From assembly GCA_001600415.1 (NCBI GenBank), contig BCJX01000003.1, forward strand, positions 267,247-331,246: a stretch of DNA of 64,000 nucleotides, read 5' to 3'. Below the pieces are notes generated by a model, which did no database searches, had not been told where the DNA came from, and saw only the letters and a list, made by a program, of their open reading frames with translations. This stretch comes from Pascua guehoae. Taxonomy: Eukaryota > Basidiomycota > Tremellomycetes > Trichosporonales > Trichosporonaceae. The position numbers and the translations under genes were made by a program. This document shows, one piece after another, positions 10,912-21,268 of the stretch. Position 1 is the first letter of the stretch. Every line of letters starts with the position of its first letter.

Positions 10912-12846
10912 TTAACGCTCGTAGCGGTAGAGAGGGGAGAGGTCGCCCATCTCCTGTAATTCTTCAATGGTGTAGGTTGCGAGCACCTCTTCCTCGGAAA
11001 TGGCGTCGCGGCGGGTATTGATGCGGCCCAAGATATACCAGTAGATGAGTGGGGTTATGATGCAGCCGACGCCGAGGAACGAGAGGCAGGCTCCGAATCC
11101 TGTAGGGTATGAGGCTGCGAGCGGGGTCAGCTCATGGACACTGCAGGGTCTGTGGCAAATTGTGGCTACTTACGGGCCTCATGCTCTAGGAAGACATTTG
11201 AGCCGACGAGCCCGCCCAGTTGGGCAAAGAGAAGCGTCACGGCGACACCCATGGCGCGCTTCGTCTGGCCGGCCTGGTTGAGACCAATCCACACGGACAC
11301 ACAAGGTGAGAGGCAGTACAGGCCTGCGGTGGCGAGGCAGACGCCAATGTAGGCTGGTGGGACAAGCCTCTTGTGCGGCGTGGTAAAGATGGCGATTAGC
11401 AGGCCCCTGGAACAGTGTCAGCCACAGGAGAAACATAGATCAGCGCCACTTACACTAGTCCGATGCAGCTGGGGATGACCATGGACCACATTCGGTGACG
11501 GTATTTGTCCGACCACCAGCCAGAGACCATGACGCAGAGACAGGCCAGAATGTATGGTGGCGCACTGAGTAGCTGCGCATTGGCGGCCGTAAAGCCCATG
11601 TTGAAGACAATGGTCGGGAGCGTATAGCTGAGCCCATAGACCGCCACTGCAATTGAAAAGTAGGCGAATGACAGGACATAGACATGCCAAGACTGGGGCA
11701 ATGTCAGCCACAGCCCTGTTATTTTATCATTTCAGGGTTACCACAGATCTGAATCTTGGCTACCCCAGATGGATGGGATGGACCTACCTTCAATGACTGC
11801 CGCGCTGCTTTCCAGTTGAACGAGTCGTCTGAGCCAGCGGCGTTTTTTTGGCCATACTCAAACTTGTTGCGGAGGATGAGAAAGCGGCGCTCGTCGTCCT
11901 GGAGCCACGGACCCACTCTGGCGGGAGTCTCGTAGAGCACAAAGAAGGCGATGATCGCGACAATCGCGGTGGCAACACCCTCAATGACATAGACAAAGCG
12001 CCAGCCGTGGTAGCCCCAGGTTCCGTCCAGATGCCCGATGGCGTAAGCGAGCAAGCCAGAAAAGGCCCCAGCCATAGATGCCCCAGAGTAAAAGATGGTG
12101 GAGCGAAAGTGGATCTGAGTCGGCGTGTACCATGTCATAATGGTGAATAGACACCCCGGGAAGATGCCTGCCTCAAACAGGCCTAGCACTGGAGAGTGTC
12201 AGCTTCTGGTGTCCCGTGACGAACGGCACGAAGAGAAGCCACTCACAAAGACGCATTGTAATCCACTGGGCAAAGTTGTTGGAACACCCGGCACCGATCA
12301 GGATGAACGATACGCAAAGGAGGATGAGGGGCAAGACCTTTTTGGGACCAAACCGCTTGAGGGCGAGGTTGGATGGGACGTTTCCAAAAGCATAGGTGAT
12401 GACTAGTAGTGTGAGCTCGACCGTCCGTGTCAACCACCATTGTTAAAGGACGTACAGAAGACGGACAAAGCGACGTTCCACTGAGTGCCGTCTATTCCCA
12501 AATCGTCTTCAGCACTAGGTGTCATCAGCACGCGCTAGCCCACATTACTCTCTGCCGCGTACACACCTAAACAGCCTAGCATTGGCGACATTGGTGCGGT
12601 CGACGTAGGAGAGGAGGTAGATGATGATGAGCTGCGGGAGCACTCGCCAGTCAATCTTGCGCTGGACAGAGTCAGTCCAAGCTACACAAGTCTCCGACCA
12701 ACCGTGAGTTTCTTGAGTCGCTCGCCTTGGAACACTTCAGCAAGGCAGAGGTACTCTTGATGTTCCTCAGAGACGGCGTGGACAGACATTACTCTGTCGA
12801 CTGGGATCGGCCCCTTCAGTCCCTCGATGTCGGACGTGTCGCTCAT
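10912..12846 (-). CDS. MFS transporter, anion:cation symporter (allantoate/nicotinate permease) type
   Basis: The start ATG at 12844-12846 gives MSDTSDIEGLKGPIPVDRV, and the stop TAA is at 10912-10914 (ending LSPLYRYER). Exon 1 runs on through a soluble N-terminus (YLCLAEVFQGERLKKLTV). Later exons show NVPSNLALKRFGPKKVLPL and the family segment MLGLFEAGIFPGCLFTIMTW followed by FRSTIFYSGASMAGAFSGLLA. The helix GWRFVYVIEGVATAIVAIIA precedes a loop with PARVGPWLQDDERRF, then HVYVLSFAYFSIAVAVYGLS. These are features of the Dal5/Tna1 (ACS) family, plasma-membrane proton symporters for organic anions. About eight exons. It is divergent from the D-amino-acid oxidase across 637 bp, suggesting import of a substrate for the oxidases next to it. 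Confidence 0.85.
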
Positions 12847-13483
12847 TTGGTGGCGGGGGAAGGGAGGCGACACCCCAGTGGCCGGTGACAGGCAAGGTGA
12901 CAACGCCAGGTGACCGGCGCCGTGACTGGCGAGGTGACAGGGCCTCGCAGAGCAGAGGAGCCTGGTGCCCCAGGCTGCCGTCCTTGTTATAACTAAAGTT
13001 TCAGGTCTTATCGATGTTGATAGGTGGTGATAGGCAACACATGATACATGATAGGAACAAGACTGTATGAGGAGGGAACTAGCGGCGGCGGCCCTCCGCC
13101 GAAGCTGAGCAACTCGGCGGCGCACTTTTGCCTCCGCGCGAGGCCCCGCACGAGGCCGCCACAAAGTCGAGCCCAGGCTTCAGGTTCCAGCTCCGACCCT
13201 GCGGACCAAACGGTGAACCCGCGGCAACTCCGGATGACTCGGCGCAACTCCGGATGACTCGGGGCATGTAAAGTGGAGCCAGGAGGCAGCATGGGTTGTT
13301 TGTACCGCTGATGCGGACCAACTGCAACCCCGCAGATGCCGAGCAACGCACAAATGAGTGGGCATACGCAACCTGATAACAGAGGACGCGAGGTGCATAT
13401 CATGCCGGGGCCCGACACAAGAACCCGCACGCCCCCCCGAAGAACAATCGCCACCACGAAAATCAGCACACCACCACCACAAA
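12847..13483. promoter_or_regulatory. Divergent promoter of transporter and D-amino-acid oxidase
   Basis: A 637-bp head-to-head region. Near the transporter, GGTGAC occurs four times between about 12883 and 12942 with 7-25 bases between copies. Near the oxidase, a 20-bp unit beginning GCAACTCCGGATGACTCGG is directly repeated (13224-13263). A GC-rich near-palindrome CGGCGGCGGCCCTCCGCCG lies at about 13083-13101. These are candidate operator sites; no binding protein is shown. Confidence 0.5.
13224..13263. repeat. Direct 20-bp repeat, two copies, in divergent promoter
   Basis: GCAACTCCGGATGACTCGG is present at 13224 and again at 13244, perfectly repeated at 20-bp spacing. Each copy has a CGG and a TGACTC core (TGACTC is the Gcn4/AP-1 half consensus). 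Confidence 0.85.
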
Positions 13484-14882
13484 ATGCCACCAGCGTCCAC
13501 CAACCACCGTCCTCAAGTGACCGTCCTCGGCTCTGGCGTTGTCGGTCTCACCTGCGCTCTTGAACTTTCAAGGTGAGTACTATAGTGTTCCCCAGCGTCC
13601 ACCGCAACCTACCATGCGCTGACGCTTGTAGCGAGTACAATGTAACTATCGTAGCGCGCAATATGCCGGGCGACCCGCCATCACTGCAGTGGTCAAGCCC
13701 ATGGGCTGGAGCCATGTGGTTTGGGGTCGACGGCTCCACACCAGAGCAGACGCGCATGCAGACCGACTCGTTCAATCGTCTCTGGGATCTGGCCGAGGAG
13801 TGTCCGGATTCTAGCGTAAAGGTAGGTCAATACCCGAGTGGCATGGTGGGAGTCACTGTTTCACATTAGCCAACTCTGTGGCACGTGTGGATTTTGTTAA
13901 CCTCAGCGCATCAATGTGTATGATTACCAGGATATGCACCCCTCGTGCAAGGGCTTTTGGTACGATTTTATGCCCAATGTGAGTGGTCTCTTCTTGGCCT
14001 TGGTCTCACAGACAGTGGCGAGAACTCGACAGTGGGGAGCTCAAGGCTGCCTCGGCTCGTGGCTCAGGCATGTTTTGTGAGTCCACTGCGTCATTTGTGT
14101 ATCGGGCGCCGCTAATATTTGCCCAGACACGTCAGTCGTAGTCAACCCCGATGTCTACCTCCCGTGGCTCCGCGGAAAACTCGAAAGTGCTGGTGTCCAA
14201 TTTGTCCGTGCTGAAGTTGCGTCACTCGAGGCCGCTGCCAAGATTGCCCCGTGCGAGGTCATGGTCAACGCCTCTGGCAACGGGTCCAAGTTTCTCCTCG
14301 ATGTCAACGACGACGACTGCGTGCAGGTCCGCGGCCAGACCATGCTCGTCAAGAGCACCGCCACCGACATTCATATCCGCCACGCCGTGCGATGGGATGA
14401 GTACACATACGTCCTGCCGCGCGGGGACGGAACGGCCATCTTGGGGGGTATCAAGGAATTTGGCAACATTGACCCCACGGTCAACGAGGACCTCAAGCGG
14501 TCGGTGAGTAGTACACTTTGCGAATTGGGTATCCTCTTTGGGGCGGATGTGTATCTGACTGTCACCCAGATCCATGCGCGGTGCCGAGAAATGCTGCCCA
14601 GCCACGTCCCCGAGCGTTTTGAAGATCTCGAAATCATCCGCGACCTCGTCGGTATCCGGCCCGAGCGCAACGGCGGACCCCGTGTGGAGGCGGATAATGT
14701 CAACGGCACAAAGGTTGTCCACGCGTACGGCCTCCTCGGCGGCGGGTACGTCTACTCGTACGGCATGTCCAAGGCAGTCAAGCGGCTCGTCGACGCGGGT
14801 GTGCAAGGGTAAGTGCGTTGTGTGGCCAGAGGTACTCGGCATTGCTGACCAACACAGCACACTTCGAGAGGCTCACCTTTGA
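13484..14882 (+). CDS. DAO1: D-amino-acid oxidase, peroxisomal
   Basis: Seven exons (13484-13572, 13632-13821, 13907-13978, 14016-14076, 14127-14503, 14570-14808, 14858-14882) join in frame to 350 residues, the usual length of yeast DAAO. The N-terminus has the FAD-binding VTVLGSGVVGLTCALELS. The middle has WSSPWAGAMW, FGVDGSTPEQ and TSVVVNPDVYLPWLRGKL. The C-terminal part has GIRPERNGGPRVE, which includes the conserved Arg region, and the near-signature VVHAYGLLGGGYVYSYG. The protein ends AHL, matching the peroxisomal PTS1 consensus. It oxidises neutral D-amino acids to imino acids and hydrogen peroxide. The symbol is by family resemblance. It is divergent from the transporter and close to a second DAO-fold oxidase. 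Confidence 0.9.
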
Positions 14883-15577
14883 TAGACGGAAAAAATACAG
14901 TATTGCTTCTTTACACACGCCGATAATGGAATATCGTTTACACAGCCCCGCCCAGATCTGCAACATCATCGACGGAGGCAATTCTGACAGCAACAAGGTC
15001 GAGTGCAACACTATTTTTACCACTGCGTGCTACAACTCACACCAAAAGGGATAGGAAGCGCTCCTGCCTGAGCACGGCCCGTTGACTTGGCGCTGTCCAA
15101 ACTCCCTTTGGGTGCAACTTGGGCCGCTCTCCAAACTCTCCAAACAAGACAAGCTGGGCTGTTTGACAAGTGTGCGAGGCCCGTGCAGGGGCTGTCCGCC
15201 ATGCCAAGCAATCTGACGTCGAGGCCGGTGCTTCGTTATTTCAAGGGTACAGTGTCGAGGGCAGCGCATAGGGTGGTGGTCGGTGGTGTGGCGGTGCACG
15301 GGCGCAGCGGCGGGAGTCCTCTTGTTCATTCGCATATGCTGAAGCTGGGGCGGCCAGGGAATGATCAGAAGCATGGGCATTGAGGAGGGGAAGACTAGCC
15401 GAGCTTCGGCGAATCCCTAGCCGAGCAACCTGCAGGACCAGGCAATGGCTCTGGTGGCCATCTCGTTTGTGTTCTCTTCTCTCCATCTCTCAACAACTGT
15501 TGTGTCTTCGTATATCTCACCTTGGACGTACCACACTACAACACTCTCGCGCCAAACCACAACCAGCATCTACCAAC
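14883..15577. other. Intergenic, no supported gene
   Basis: 3' region of the oxidase and 5' region of the next gene. A tandem CTCTCCAAACTCTCCAAAC lies at about 15131-15149. No coding features. Confidence 0.5.
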
Positions 15578-17282
15578 ATGGGCGTTGGGAAATATTGGGC
15601 CAAGTTCATGGATTGGTCCACGAGGTGGGTCACGTTCAACCCCTCACGTCCAGTGAGTTCTCGGGGGCGAGATTGCCTGCTTTGGACCAAACTGATAAAA
15701 GTATCCTTTCGGGGCATGGCTCCACGTCTCGTCAATTGCCGTCGCTTTCGTGATGCTGCTTGGCCTCACTGCTGGAGCCAGTAAGTGCCATTCTGGGCCA
15801 AGGAGAAGAGGGTTCATCAGGCCCCGTGCACGTGTAGCGCGACTGACGTAACAGTGTTCACAGTCGCTTGGGAACCAGTCACGGTTGAGCGGTGGAATTA
15901 CAATGCAAAAGACGGCTACTGGTTCCGGGGCCTGGATTTCTTTTGGAAGCCATTGTGCAAGCCGCTCTCGTAAGCATTGTGGTGTGCAAGGGCTCTCCTC
16001 TCCATGCTCACCAGTGCCACAGCCTCAAAATCGGTGACACGCTGTACACCAATAGGGCCATTTTCAAGTGGATAGTCTTGGCGATACGCTCTCCCACCAA
16101 GGCGGAGAGGGACGCAGTTGGAGAATACCGTGGCACCTCACTGGAAAATAGCACGCACGTCCAAACAGTAACAGAGCATCACTTTGCATCAATGTCAACC
16201 ACATACACGGTACGTCTTTCCGAGTCAGCTGGTGACACCTACCAAGACTTACAGATAGATCGACTACATCTACTTTCCGATTAACATGAACACTTCCATT
16301 ACTTTCCGGGCGACCTTTAGGGACGCTGATCTCTTCGAACCTGATTTTTACGGTGTTGAACAGACTATCAACGTAGCTGGGTTCGGGTTCAGTCTAATCG
16401 ACGCTACTCCGATCCACCAAATGTGGTATCGCGCCCGGACCGTGCCCATCGATGAGCCAACACCCAGGCCATCTCGCGTCCATCTTATCGCCAGGGCCAC
16501 CACGGAGCAGGGAGAGCCTTGTTTTGACCAATTGTAAGAACACGAGACCACTGTGGTGAGGTCTCAAACGAGCACCTGTGGCGTCTACCCGGCTGGGTGG
16601 TATAGGCTCACCATAGGCAACCGTCCGCGGATACCTGCGCACAAAAGAATGTCACCTTCGATATCAAAGTAACTGAAACCTTTGACGGAGGTTGTGAGTC
16701 CAGGCATCGTCGGAGCGTCACCACCTGGCGTTGCAGACGGGGATACCAGACAGCCGCGGTTGAATGCAAGCGATACTTTGGGCCAAGGTGTATTCCGCGC
16801 GATCTATGCGGCAGCCTATGACGATTGGAAGTACAAGGGATACCCATTAAGGTTTGACACACCGTACCTGTGCACTTTCCTCCAGCTCAAAGCCCCCTTG
16901 AACCTGATCTTTTCAGTGTTCACGGCTGTCGCTTCCATGTTTGTGAGTGCTCACTAACCGAGGGGGAGGGGCTAATGAACTCGCCCTTTTTGGCATCCTC
17001 TGTGAGGAAGCCGGGCAGATACTGGTTGACCATTTCTGGCTGTGTTATTCGGCTTTCCATCCACGCTAACCTCAGATCGCATCGTGGCAGACCTACAAGT
17101 TTGGCTGCGCGCTCTTTGGCGAGCTCTACAACGACGGCCAGTGGGAGGAACACTTCAATCTGCCACCGCCCCGGGACGCAGACGACGACGACGGCGGCGA
17201 CAAGGCTGGTCCCACCGCCCCATTGGCTGGAACAGCTACGTCGGGTCAGTACGTCACCCTCGGTCAACACAGCGCTCCTTGA
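15578..17282 (+). CDS. Multi-pass membrane protein of a fungal family of unknown function
   Basis: Starts MGVGKYWAKFMDWSTRWVTF, then NPSRP and, after an intron, YPFGAWLHVSSIAVAFVMLL, a first transmembrane span. The block NPSxPYP followed by a W-containing helix recalls a large family of uncharacterised basidiomycete membrane proteins. An extracytoplasmic region follows (WNYNAKDGYWFRGLDFFW; YTNRAIFKW; FPINMNTSITFRATFRDADL), then LNASDTLGQGVFRAIYAAAY. A second hydrophobic segment (PLNLIFSVFTAVASMF) is next, then a last exon IASWQTYKFGCALFGELYND with an Asp-rich tail ending GQHSAP. The MF|IA junction is in phase. At least six exons; borders between 15980 and 16680 are approximate. The function and the family name are not known to me. 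Confidence 0.6.
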
Positions 17283-17439
17283 CGAGGCCGCTCCGTTGTC
17301 CATATAGTCCCCACATCTCTGGGCGTCCGGCCCGAATGCACTTTGTCTCCCTACGCGGCAATGTTACCACGGTGGTGGGGTTTGTTCCAGAGCTTGCCAG
17401 TGTTTTGGATTCAGGACGACAGGCTTGTGGATGGTGAAT

Positions 17440-18270
17440 TGGGCTAAAACGTCTGTCAAGGTCGGGGAAGACGACACGAAGTCAGAATCGACGCGAGTAT
17501 GGATCGTTTCGACGACACGACTGTACAGTACGTGACAAAGTGGATATGAGCGAATACAGCAATAGCGAAACTAGTGCAGTCCTCAACGATGCAACGCACG
17601 AGCTTACGGTGGGAATCTGTCAAAGGCTGACCAAGTCGAGGAGCGGTGGTGCAACACCACGACTACGTCCAGCGACACGGGTAAATCTGTTGCAAGTCCT
17701 CACCAGCCCAAGGCACCATTCGCACACACGGGAAGTGCAGGCGCCAAAACCAGCAACAACACAGTGCGAGACAAGACACTCTGTGCAGTATTGCTCGTTC
17801 TTCTGGGGTCGCCGCGTGTCTTCTGAAGAAGGGTGTTGTTATTATGCGTCACCGCACACTATTTTCCAACGCCATGCTGCGCGAGCGCACACCACAAGGC
17901 GGGTACGAGTGTGAACGCCAATGGCGCAACTAGTGCCGTCACCAACAATGGCCAAACTAGTGCCGTCCCCGACGACGGCTACACTAGTGTCGCCCCCGAC
18001 AATGTCGACACTACTGCCATGCCCGACGACCCAGAAGCGATGAGAATCTGCTGAAAGCGGAAAAGGAGCCGCCCAACATCCCGATTACGTCCAGAGACAA
18101 GATGCTTCACCCACGCGGGAACCACGCTCACCAGCAACGATGTGGTCATCATGCAAGACAAGCACACTACTGTGCAGTACTGCTGGTTCTTCTCGGGTTA
18201 TTGCATGTCTTCTGGAGAAGGCTTGTTACCATGCGTTAGTGCACATTACTTGCCACCGCCACACTGAGGT
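17440..18270. repeat. Decayed tandem duplication, cysteine-containing repeat relic
   Basis: Units at about 17655-17900 and 18075-18270 are recognisably alike, both containing TACGTCCAG and GTGCAGTAYTGCT. Conceptual translations give HSVQYCSFFWGRRVSSEEGC and HTTVQYCWFFSGYCMSSGEG. A shorter third fragment near 17515-17540 has TTVQYV. Between the two units (17915-18035) is a low-complexity stretch coding ATSAV/TSAVPDD-type repeats. Frames are broken by stops and shifts, so this is a pseudogenised array with no clear intact parent in the window. Confidence 0.55.
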
Positions 18271-18634
18271 TTTGGGAGCTCTATACAGCTCAAACGCTGG
18301 ATCCTGCCGATGTCTGAGACAAGCTCTTTGTAATAGTACACGCTCTCAGCCGCGTTCCAGCGACATGTTCATGAAGCCACTCCGCCGAGATGCCCCCTCG
18401 ACGGTATTTAGGATACCTTTTGGGTAGATGGATAGCGCGGCTTCATAGTGCTATTATACTCTTTACGTACAGACTCCTCCAGCAAGAGACTGGTAGAAAT
18501 ACCACAGTTGAACGACCCATTCATCTACTCTCAAAGCAGAACCCAGGCCACCTTCTTCAGAGCATCCTGGGTGCCTTCGTTACGAAGTATCAGCCCTCAG
18601 AAGGAGCAGGACAGATACCTGTGGCCGTTCTCAC

Positions 18635-19120
18635 ATGCACCTCAAGGTGTTGCACACTAAGAGGCATGAGTGGTGCAGGTGCGGGTTGTACTCTTTCGAT
18701 GGTCACAGCCAACACACCAGGATCCTTGTCAATCCCAGCTGCATGCGCAATGCCTCCGACGCCATTCAACTGAAGGATTTGAACTTACGCCACTTGATTG
18801 GCATGGCATTGGGGCGCATTGACAAGCCGTTCGGCGACTGCGAGGGTTGCCACCGACACACTCCTCGTCTTCACATCGAAAACCCTATGAGGGTGTGTCT
18901 CGATCCAATCGGGGCCGCAATGCAACTCTCAACGTTACCTCTGCTCGACTATGAGTGGCCACCAGAGTCCAGAGAACCAACATGGTCTCAGACGAGGCAG
19001 GAGCCCAATATTGGACTAGTCCTCGTTCACCGCACTCCACCGCAATCCGTCAAGCCCCAGCCGAAGCGGCGGCGTCTCGATCAACCCACAAGTGACAACA
19101 CTGGCATGCCTCGAGGCTAG
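18635..19120 (+). CDS. Hypothetical open frame, 161 codons, uncertain
   Basis: Open frame containing SFDGHSQHTRILVNPSCMRN, IDKPFGDCEGCHRHTPRLH (two CxxC-like cysteines) and a basic end PQPKRRRLDQP. The length and the basic nuclear-localisation-like tail are the only points in its favour. No start context, introns or family were recognised, and it lies in decayed repeat DNA. It may be a gene fragment. Confidence 0.2.
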   Translation: MHLKVLHTKRHEWCRCGLYSFDGHSQHTRILVNPSCMRNASDAIQLKDLNLRHLIGMALGRIDKPFGDCEGCHRHTPRLHIENPMRVCLDPIGAAMQLSTLPLLDYEWPPESREPTWSQTRQEPNIGLVLVHRTPPQSVKPQPKRRRLDQPTSDNTGMPRG

Positions 19121-19298
19121 ACGACGACGACCGTGCTTGCTCCATGACCAGATGGGTTGCTTTGTTGGTCCCTGTCCCCCCGGCGTGGTAAGTTTGCGTC
19201 CACTTGTGAGATATTTTGTCCCACGGGAGCATGTGCAGCCCAGACGCCCACAAGGCTTCATAGTGTGAAGAAAATGGCCATTGCACAAAAGACATCGG

Positions 19299-19508
19299 GT
19301 GTCTTTGTCTCGTCACTTCCTATCATTATCTTAGAACTCCACGCGGGCGGCATTAGAACAATCCCGTTAGTCATGGTTCAGCACCTGAGAGCTCGACTGT
19401 GTCGTTGTCTCGCCACTTACCATGACCATCTAAGAACTCCACGCGAGCCAGGTGCCCAAGGCAGCATTAGAACAATCCCGTTAATCACGGTTCAGCACTG
19501 GAGAGCTC
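19299..19508. repeat. Tandem duplication of about 100 bp
   Basis: Copy 1 (19299-19394) and copy 2 (19399-19508) share CTAGAACTCCACGCG-like and CATTAGAACAATCCCGTTA blocks and end in GAGAGCTC. Copy 2 has a 14-base insertion (AGCCAGGTGCCCAA region) and a few substitutions. Confidence 0.85.
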
Positions 19509-19745
19509 TCATATCCTCAAAGACCTAGCATAGCACATGGTAACAGTTAACAACCGGCACCCTCGCGGGGGGATGCGGTCCTTTGGTCGTGGAGAGCAAA
19601 GGAGCAAAAAACATTAGACCGACCTCTCACTTGGAGGCCAGAGTACAAGAGAGAGTAGAGAGAGTCCTCGTGGGTGTGTTGGGGTCGTCGTCATGGGTGG
19701 TGGTGGTGGGTGGGAGGCGTGGCTCGCCCGCGAGCCTCGCCGCGC

Positions 19746-21268
19746 TCAGTAGCGGTACTGGGCTGCCTGGGCATAGGGTCCCTCTGCGCCGCCGGTTGGG
19801 CGTCCGCCAACGGCAAACTCTGCGCCATGGAGGGGGTCGTAGGGTGGGCCTGCGGGTTGGGGTGCCTGGTACGTCTGTGGCGGGGACGAGTAGTCTGAAA
19901 ACGGTTGTGCGCTGTGGCCGATACTGGGGCCGCGCTGGACGTTTGCGTAGCCGTCGCCGTTGGCGCCGCCGGCATAGTGCGCGTCGGGCGGGTACGTGTG
20001 TGCTGCGTCGGGGTAGGCGGCGGTCGCGTTGGGGTCCTGAGTCGGGTAGTCAAAGTTGTTGGGATTGTGTCCGTGCGCGCCTGCGGCGTTTGGGTCGTAG
20101 TCTGGATAGTTTGCGGCGGGGGACGAAAAGTCGTTGGGGGCAGGGGAGGAAAAGTCAAACGGTGCGCCGCGGCCATACGGGTCCTGGGGGCGTCCGTACG
20201 GGTCGGGCTCGTAGGCGCCGTACCCTGCGGCGTTGCCGGCCGTAAAGTCATGCTCGGGGACACCGGCCGTGAGGTCGCGTGGGTTTTGGTGGTGGGGGTC
20301 ATTGTCGAGCTCGGCGACAAACGCCTGGCGCTGCCGGTCCGCCGACGCAGTCGACGCCGAGCGCGCAAGTGTCTTTTCAAAGAAGTCGTCGTCGTCCATC
20401 CGGTTGTTGGGGTTGAAGTCGATCGGCTGCGTGCGCGAGTCGAACCGGTTTGACGGGCGTAGCTTCCACTTGCGGAATAGCGTCCACGCAATACCCGCAA
20501 CACCAGCGATGACGGCCGCCACAATGATGCCAATCAGCGCGCCCTTGGACAGCCCATTCGACTCGTCGGCCTCGCTAGACGCCGAGGCGCTCGCGCTCGA
20601 AGTCTTGGCCTTTGTGACCGTCGTGGCTGCTGTGGCCTTGCTGGTCGTGCTCAGGCCCGTCGCCGTGTCGACCGTCGTGGGGGACGCATCCGCTGTGGTG
20701 ACTACGTCGCTGGTCGCGGCTGCAGAGGTCGGGGCCGTGTTGACAGCCGAAGTAACATCTGTGGACGTGTCAGCACTGTGGTATGGGTGCGATGCGTGCC
20801 TCGGGCTGCGGGCGCTCGCGCTCGCGCTCGTCAACGCCAGGACCTACCTGCAGAGGTTGTGTCGACGGCGGCCGAGGGCGATGCCTTGGGTGACTCGACG
20901 GCGGCAGAAGCAGTGGGCGAAGGGACGGCCGCGGCAGACGACTGGGGTGGTTTGGACGTGGGCGCAACCGACTCGACGGGCGGTGCCGACGACTTTACGG
21001 GGGGCTGGGTGGCCGCGGCACTGGACTGGGCGGGGGCAGACGACTGTGCCGCTGCAGAGGTCGGTGCAACCACGGCTCCAGAGCCGCTGGCATCGGCATC
21101 CGCCGCACTGGCAGCCGCAACGACGGCGTCGTCAATGCCATTGGCTGCGGGTGCTGCTTGGCGTTGGTGCAGGCTGTGCGGCCGGCCGCGTACTGCGTGT
21201 GCGTGCGGGCTGGCCGCCGCGGCGGCATGTGCCACCGTGAGGGGGATGAGGAGCGTCGAGAGACGCAT
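19746..21268 (-). CDS. Mid2/Wsc-like cell-wall stress sensor, 477 aa
   Basis: Two exons (20848-21268 and 19746-20758) join in phase; the intron ends GCTGACACGTCCACAG. The N-terminus MRLSTLLIPLTVAHAAAAAS is a signal peptide. About 210 residues of Ser/Thr/Ala-rich sequence, a likely O-mannosylated stalk, follow. The transmembrane helix GALIGIIVAAVIAGVAGIAW is flanked inside by RKWKLRP and QPIDFNPNNRMDDDD. The cytoplasmic tail is long and rich in Pro/Tyr/Asp (repeated DPYGR, PFDFSSPAPNDFSSPAA). This is the topology of Mid2/Wsc sensors feeding Rho1-Pkc1 cell-wall signalling. No WSC cysteine domain is present, so a Mid2-type sensor or uncharacterised paralogue is most likely. Confidence 0.7.
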
